Positions 58,435 to 64,000 of a stretch of 64,000 nt of DNA are shown here, piece after piece. Source of the stretch: Epichloe hybrida (taxonomy: Eukaryota > Ascomycota > Sordariomycetes > Hypocreales > Clavicipitaceae); contig JAFEKR010000029.1 of the NCBI GenBank assembly GCA_019022495.1, positions 620,001 to 684,000 of the forward strand, written 5' to 3'. The number at the start of each line of letters is the position of its first letter. Position 1 is the stretch's first letter. The notes beneath the pieces are model-generated. The model ran no database searches. It saw nothing but the letters and a program-made list of their open reading frames with translations, and was not told the origin of the DNA. A program made the translations under genes and the position numbers.

Positions 58435-58691
58435 TGTTAGATACACTAAGGTCCTGCGTAAGTAATAAATCCTATATAAATTAAAGTTAATAATAGTTAG
58501 TTTTCTAGCTAGGAAAGAGAGAGAAGAGAGGGAAAGTCTAGATGCTAGAAAAGTAGGCGAAATCTATATGTGGGGCATAAAAGGGGGTGGCGAATTGATG
58601 TAGCTAATCATATTGCGTGCATCGCGCCGGACCCACAATTGGTCCGGTCTTTGGCCACGATTGAACCGATGAAGATCCGAAGGAATCAACA
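58435..58691. repeat. C right LTR (257 bp)
   Basis: Last 130 bp intact and CpG-rich (GCGCCGGACCCACAATTGG); first half mutated. Confidence 0.92.
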
Positions 58692-61600
58692 GATATCCTA
58701 GAGGAACTATATAAATTTAAAGATATGTTTACATTAGATAAGGTAGGGAGCCTTCTATTAAAGAAGTTAACTAACCACATAATTAATCTTATACTAGGAG
58801 CTACACCCCTATACAGACTAATCTATTCTCTCTCCTAAAGTAAACTTAGGGAGCTCTAGGAATATATTAATAATAACCTAAAGAAAGGCTAGATAAGACC
58901 CTTAAAGAGCCTAGTAAGCGCGCCTATCCTATTTATGCTAAAGAAAAATAGGACGCTATAGCTATACATTAACTATTAAGGACTTAATAAGGTAATATAG
59001 AAGAATCACTACGCTCTCCCCCTAATTTTAAAGATCCTTAATTAATGCTAAGGGGCCTATTTCTTTTCTAAGATTAATATTAAGGACGCGTATTACTAAA
59101 TTCGCATTAAAGAAAGTAACAAATAGAAGACAGCTTTTCGCATATATTATAGGCACTATAAGTACCTTATAATGCCTTTTAGGTTAATAAATACCCTAGC
59201 CACTTTCTAGAGTTATATCTATAAAGCGCTATATAGGCTAGTTAACACTATTTATATAGTATATCTAAATAATATCTTAATCTTCTCTAAGATAAAGGAG
59301 AAGCATACTAAACACATTAAGCAAGTCCTTAAACACATAAGGTTAGCAGAGTTATATACAAAACCCTCTAAGTGCTCTTTCTATAAGGAATTAGTAAAAT
59401 TCCTAGGGTTTATTCTCTTTATTAATAGGATATTAATAAATACTCACTAGGTTAATATAATTAAAGAATAGAAGGAGCTAATAAGTTTTAAGGATATATA
59501 GTTATTTCTTAGGTTTTATAACTTCTACTAACGGTTTATCTATAAATACTCTAGGATTATAGCACCTCTTTATATATTAATAAAGGGTAGTTAAAATAGT
59601 ATCTAGACTAGGAGGTTTATATTTAGAGAAAAGAAGTAGTTAGCGTTTAACTAGCTAAAAGATGCCTTTTAGTAAGCACCTTTACTCTAATACTATAACC
59701 TAAGTTAGGTAGTGTGTATTAAGATAGATGCCTTGATTTTCGTAATAGCAGGAATCCTATCTTAGCAAGATAATAAGGGCTATTAGCATCTAATAGCCTT
59801 CTAGTTAAGGAAGTTTATAGACGCTAAATATAACTATAGCATAGCTAATTAAGAGCTACTTACTATAGTAAAGTCATTTAAATACTAGCAATATTATATT
59901 AAAGGCATAGAGACACCTATAGAGGTCCTATTAGACTATTATAACCTATAGACCTTTATAAGGTAGTAGAAGCTAAATAGAAGATAGGCATAATAGTATA
60001 TATTCCTCTGCCCTTTCTATTTTATAATCAAGTATAAACTAGGGAAGAGTAACCCTATAAATACACTATTAAGAAGGTTTAATTATAAGGGCAAACCTAT
60101 ATTAAATAAGGCACTCCTACTAGAGCTTTAAAGGAAGATAGTAAATATCTTTATAGTAAAAGAAAAAGTACTAATATATTAAAGAAGTTATAGCATAACA
60201 CTAGTCTTAGAACCTACTAAGGCAAGAGTAGCCTAGGTAAAAGGCTAGTTAGCTACTGTAAATCCAGTAATAGGTTAGCTAAACAAGAGTAATTTTAAGG
60301 AGAAGGTAGTATATATTCAAGATATTAGCATAGTATAAGCAATTTAGGGGGCTATTATATTACTAAATCCTTACTAATCTATAGCAAATAAACCATTAGT
60401 ATAACTACTATAGAAGGCATAAGACTAAGATCTAGATTTACAAAAGCGTAAAGGTAAGGTTAACTCCTAAGTAAAAGGGAGGGGAAAAGCTAGTCTATAG
60501 TTATATAGCATAAGGGGCCTCCTAATATATAAAGACTAGGTAGTTATTCTATAGGAGCCTATCTTATAATAGGAGCTTCTATAGCTACACTATAATAATC
60601 TATTAGTAGGTTACTTTAGGACTAAACGCACTCTAGAGCTACTAAAATATTACTATTAGTGGCTAGTAATAAGTAAAGCTATTTTAGACTATATATCTAG
60701 CTACAGAGTATGCTAGCATATTATAGTAAGATAGCACTACCCTTATAGAAGCCTTAAATTACTACTAATACTAAGGTAACCGTAGGCAGAGATCTTAATA
60801 GACTTTATCATAGGTTTGCTACTAGTGTGGCTAGGTAAGTAAGAAACTAACGTAATCCTAGTAATTATAGACTAATTCACTAAGTACTTTATTTTCCTTC
60901 CTATAAAGACTATAATTAATATAGCTAAATTAGCAAAGTTATTCCATAAGGAGATTAAGCTATAATTTAGAGCGCCAGAGGGCATTATATCTAATAGAGA
61001 GTTAATATTCATAAGCTAATTCTAGTTAGAGGTATATTACTAGTTATATATAAAGCGAAGGCTTTTAATAGCGTTTCACCCCTAAACTAATAGGTAAATA
61101 GAGAGAATAAATCAAGTGCTTAAGCATTACCTATAATGTTTTATTAAAGAGAACTAATAACTATAGCTAAAGCTACTCCTAATAGCCTAATTTACATATA
61201 ATAATACTATTAATAGGATAATAGGCTACTCCCCTAACTACACTCTTATAAGCTATTTACCTAAGTTTCACCTTACTCTTAAGGGCAAGAGCATAGAGAG
61301 GGAGGTCCTAGAGGCTTATACGCATATTAAAAAGCTACATAAGGTTAGGGAAAAACTAGTATATAACTAGGCAAGGGCTACTAAAGCATAGGCAAAGTAC
61401 TATAACTAGAGACATTAGCTAATAACCTTAAAAAGAGAAGACTTAGTACTACTATTAGCAAAGAATATTAGGCTTAAGGACATAAAACGGAAGCTAAACC
61501 TAAGATTTATTAGGCTATTTTAAATACTTAACACTATAGGCAAACAAGCATACTAACTAGCACTACCTAATAAGTATAGCTAACTACATAACATATTCCA

Positions 61601-61976
61601 CGTTAGCCTATTAGAGCTATAGAATCACTAGGAAAATACCCTAGACAAGGACATACTAATACTAGACCTTAAAGACAATAATAACAAGTTTAAAGTTAAA
61701 GAAGTTAGGGATTACAGGAAGACACGTAAAGGCAATAAATACCTAGTGAAATAGAAGGGCTAGCTAAGCAAATATAATTAATAGGTAGCGTTAGAAAACA
61801 TAGAAGGCACTTAACATGTAATTCAAGCTTTCTATTAAAGTAAAACAAGTAGAAAGTATAGTAAGACATAAGCAAGTTACAAGTAATAAGGGATAAGGTA
61901 ATTATAAAAAAGGCCTAGCCTCATTAGCTACTATTACACTCTAATTAAAACCCTTATTAAACTATCTACTAAATAA
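58692..61976 (+). pseudogene. Element E pol remnant: RT, RNase H, integrase, chromodomain
   Basis: A single frame from 58692. Reverse transcriptase has VYLNNILIFS near 59,259 (Y-x-D-D changed to Leu-Asn-Asn). RNase H is at about 59,700-60,000. The integrase zinc region and catalytic core run about 60,580-61,300, including FHPQTNRQIERINQ near 61,076. HVSLLEPY is at 61,599-61,622 and a chromodomain with KYLVK-stop-KG-stop (Trp codons turned into TAG) near 61,737-61,766, followed by LENIEGT. This order and the chromodomain mark a Ty3/gypsy chromovirus. Confidence 0.87.
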
Positions 61977-62675
61977 TAAAAGAAAAGATACTTATAAGGA
62001 GAGGAGTCTCATAGGAAACCCTTCTATAGTTACCCCCTTATACATTAAAATAACGCTATTATAAAGGAGGTACTTAGCACCCTTAGTCTTATCCTCCTAA
62101 ACCACTACCTCTATTACCTGGAAAAACTAGTGCTTTACTACCCCCTAGGGCACGAATCCTAGATTATAATATTGTAGCTATAAAGTTATTTTTCTCTTCT
62201 AGGAATTATAATATATAGTATAATTTAGCTATAAAAGTTAGTAAATAAGTAGTAAAGGAGGAGTAATAACTTATAATCCCTAGGGCAAGGGTAGGATATA
62301 TAGTAACTAAAAGTTACTAGTATAAAATAATATACTAATTATACATAGCTAAAGTAGCTTACCTAGGGAGTAAGTAAAGGTCTAGAGAATATGTAATAAA
62401 ACGTACCTAATAGACCTTAGTAGCCCTAGTTAAACCAAAGGAAATATAATAAGCTATATTAGCGTAATCAAACCCTAAAATAAGGTTTAGATAATAGGTA
62501 CTAAAATAGCAGTGAGTTACCTTAGAAAACATATAATTATTAGGGTTATTAAGGTCCTAATTACTTAGGGCATCTATTAAAGTTTTTACCTAATTAAGGG
62601 TAATAAGAAAATCTAGAAAATCCCCTTATATAGTTAGCATCACCTAGAGAGATATAGGTAATTAGGGACCAAAAG
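58692..62675 (+). mobile_element. 3' half of a chromodomain gypsy element (E)
   Basis: Begins abruptly inside a reverse transcriptase at the end of element C and continues through RNase H, integrase and chromodomain. The 5' LTR, gag and protease are not found left of element C. The stretch 61,977-62,675 is non-coding and may include 3' LTR sequence, but no second copy is in the window to prove it. D2 inserted at its right edge. Confidence 0.8.
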
Positions 62676-62882
62676 TGTTACGTGCTGGCTTTACACGTTG
62701 TTAGGTCGAATCCGTCAGAGGGGCTAACGGATTCGTAGGTTTGTGAGTCATGCTAAGTTCACTTATAAAAGCTACTCTTAGGGGCAGGTTCAGATATTAG
62801 AAGTAAGTTAATTTCTTTACCTATAATGCTAAACTTATTCTTATCCTTCTTATTAGTAACTAAGCAGTTTTGCTATGTAATA
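62676..62882 (-). repeat. D2 LTR (207 bp)
   Basis: Same length as both D1 LTRs. Its outer end is the least mutated of the D-family copies here. Confidence 0.93.
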
Positions 62883-63352
62883 AGTGCTAGGTATGCCTTA
62901 AAAGATAACTATCCTAGTTATAACTAGCTAAATCCTAGTCTAATTTAGTATCTATAATAAAGCAAAATAATTTCCTTCTAGTAATAGAAGTGAAAATAAA
63001 GGAAAGCAAATTTATTATATTTATTGCTAAATACGTAACTACTATGCTCCTTAGATAATATTAATTAGAATTATTATATTAAATAATGAATTCTTAATTC
63101 CATAACTACTTATTCCTTTTTGCTCTATATTCTTATCCCTTTTTTCTAAATTATTCTTTTTCTTCCTTTACTCTAATATCCTTTTTGCCTTCTATAATTA
63201 TACTTAAGTTTTCCTTATTATTAAATAAAAACACCCCTTTCTTTATATTTATTAAGTTAGTCTAGTAACCTTATAAATTTATCTTCCTTAGTTATGTTTT
63301 TATTTACTAGCTTATTTACCTATATATATAATATTACTAGATATGAAACTGC

Positions 63353-64000
63353 TTAAGCTACTTTTAGCTTTAGTCCTAATTTTTTAGTTAGTCTCTATCT
63401 CTTTATTAGTGTTTCTAGCACTAGAGTGTTTATATATGCTTACTTATCTATTAATTTAACTTTATTAGCTAATCCTAGTGTTTATAACTTTCCGCGTGAT
63501 GTTTCTAGCGCTAGAGTGTCCTTTTATACTTACGCCCTAGCTAATTTAGTGCGCTTATTTGCCGTTTCTAGCGCGGCTGTTGTGAACCGCGGCTCTATAA
63601 TACTTTTCTTTAGCGTTTGTGGTCTAGATTCCACTAGACTTAAGACTGTTAAAATTAGTTTTATAGTGACTAATTTTACTGTTTTTATATCTTCTTTAAG
63701 CTTCTTTTGCTCTAGTAAGAGCTTGTTAATAGATGTTGCTTAAAGATTAATCCTATCCCGCAGTTCTGTTACCATGGCTGCTAACTTTGCTATCTTTTTC
63801 TCGTGCTCTTTTTTATTAATTATATTACGCTTTAGATTAATAACCTAATTGTGAAATTCCTTTGATATTCCACCTAATTCTAAGCTTAGGATTCTTCCTT
63901 TTTAGTCCTTTAGTATCTCTAATACCTAGATAAACTTTTTGGTTATTAATATTATATTCTCCTTTGCTGCTTCCTCTAGTTTTACTACTTTGGTCTTATA
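63353..64000 (-). pseudogene. D2 coiled-coil protein joined to the D1-type tail (partial)
   Basis: Minus strand, stop at 63355-63353, open upstream to the window edge apart from TAG codons of the RIP type (Gln positions). The C-terminal 75 or so codons match the D1 tail (KRTKLAR, LETSRGKL). Above 63,578 the sequence is rich in Lys, Glu, Leu and Ile with heptad-like spacing (for example KLAAMVTELRDRI, KLLLEQKKLKEDI), so a coiled coil is likely. It could be gag of a pol-less element; no RNase H or reverse transcriptase is seen next to it. Confidence 0.65.

Larger units (their letters stand above)
39157..58691 (-). mobile_element. Copia-type LTR retrotransposon C, split by LINE F and element D1
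   Basis: LTRs 39157-39414 (258 bp) and 58435-58691 (257 bp) run TGTTAGATGCACCAAGG to AAGGAATYAACA. Taking out F and D1 with one target copy each leaves about 6.77 kb, the same size as B. Coding is on the minus strand: RNase H near 39,850-40,080 with a SKRVTYSALASELYS block; gag-side sequence at 56,677-58,430. The primer region beside the right LTR (CTAATTAGTGGTTA on the minus strand) matches B, so B and C are related families with different LTRs. The flanks ATAAT (left) and GATAT (right) do not form a target duplication. Confidence 0.87.
62676..64000 (-). mobile_element. D-family element D2, inverted, 5' part outside the window
   Basis: Left end is the 3' LTR (62676-62882, 207 bp) beginning TGTTACGTGCTGGC, the reverse complement of the D1 LTR. 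Sequence from 62,883 to about 63,578 matches the 3' UTR and C-terminal tail of D1. Beyond 63,578 the match stops and a different, coiled-coil coding region begins. The left flank is AAAAG; the other end is not in the window. Confidence 0.87.

Noticed and set aside
16000..64000. Mitochondrial DNA, a bacterial insert or a centromere as the reason for the high AT content
   Set aside because: The block is built from identifiable nuclear retroelements whose composition is explained by C-to-T changes; no mitochondrial gene is seen. A centromeric role cannot be judged from sequence.

Overview
The window looks like nuclear DNA of a filamentous ascomycete (Pezizomycotina; Hypocreales is possible but only a guess). 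Genes have 50-110 nt introns with GTATGT/GTAAGT-type donors and CTAAC/CTGAC branch sites. The proteins are typical fungal housekeeping proteins. The right three quarters show the mark of repeat-induced point mutation (RIP): very high TpA, Gln and Trp codons turned into TAG/TAA, and LTR pairs that differ almost only by C-to-T and G-to-A.

Region 1, positions 1 to about 16,000, is gene-bearing DNA of normal composition. In order it holds: a possible 3' end of a gene at the left edge; MAU2/Scc4 (cohesin loader, five exons, +); SF3B4 (U2 snRNP splicing factor, -), which shares a roughly 400 bp divergent promoter with TOM7 (53-residue outer-membrane translocase subunit split over five tiny exons, +); an FLX1/SLC25A32-type mitochondrial FAD/folate carrier (+); a 56-residue cysteine-rich microprotein candidate (-); an isopentenyl phosphate kinase (+); an orphan coding-like exon without a start (-); a short-chain dehydrogenase (-); and an intron-containing tRNA-Ala(UGC). 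These genes do not form a pathway cluster.

Region 2, about 16,000 to 64,000, is an AT-rich, apparently gene-free block built from nested dead retrotransposons. Copia element A (16,637-30,524, +) has copia element B1 (16,965-23,766, -) inside its left LTR. A second B copy (B2, 31,248-38,054, -) follows. Copia element C (39,157-58,691, -) contains a Tad-like LINE (F, 42,962-49,525, +, 15 bp target duplication) and a Ty3/gypsy-like element D1 (50,487-56,671, +). C abuts the 3' half of a chromodomain-bearing gypsy element E (58,692-62,675, +). A second D-family element, D2, starts at 62,676 in the opposite direction and runs off the window.

The main observations are these. Every complete LTR element shows a reciprocal edge effect: the outer end of each LTR pair is much less mutated than the matching inner end, so RIP fades toward the boundary of the repeated unit. 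The polyproteins of A, D1, E and LINE ORF2 keep one reading frame at all the landmarks checked and are broken by in-frame stops. D1 has no visible integrase. D1 and D2 share LTR, 3' UTR and a C-terminal tail but have unrelated coding sequence upstream of a sharp junction. Element A keeps a primer site matching the anticodon region of initiator tRNA-Met. No CRISPR array, bacterial-type operon or obvious new defence system is present. All calls come from reading the sequence; no alignment or database search was run.
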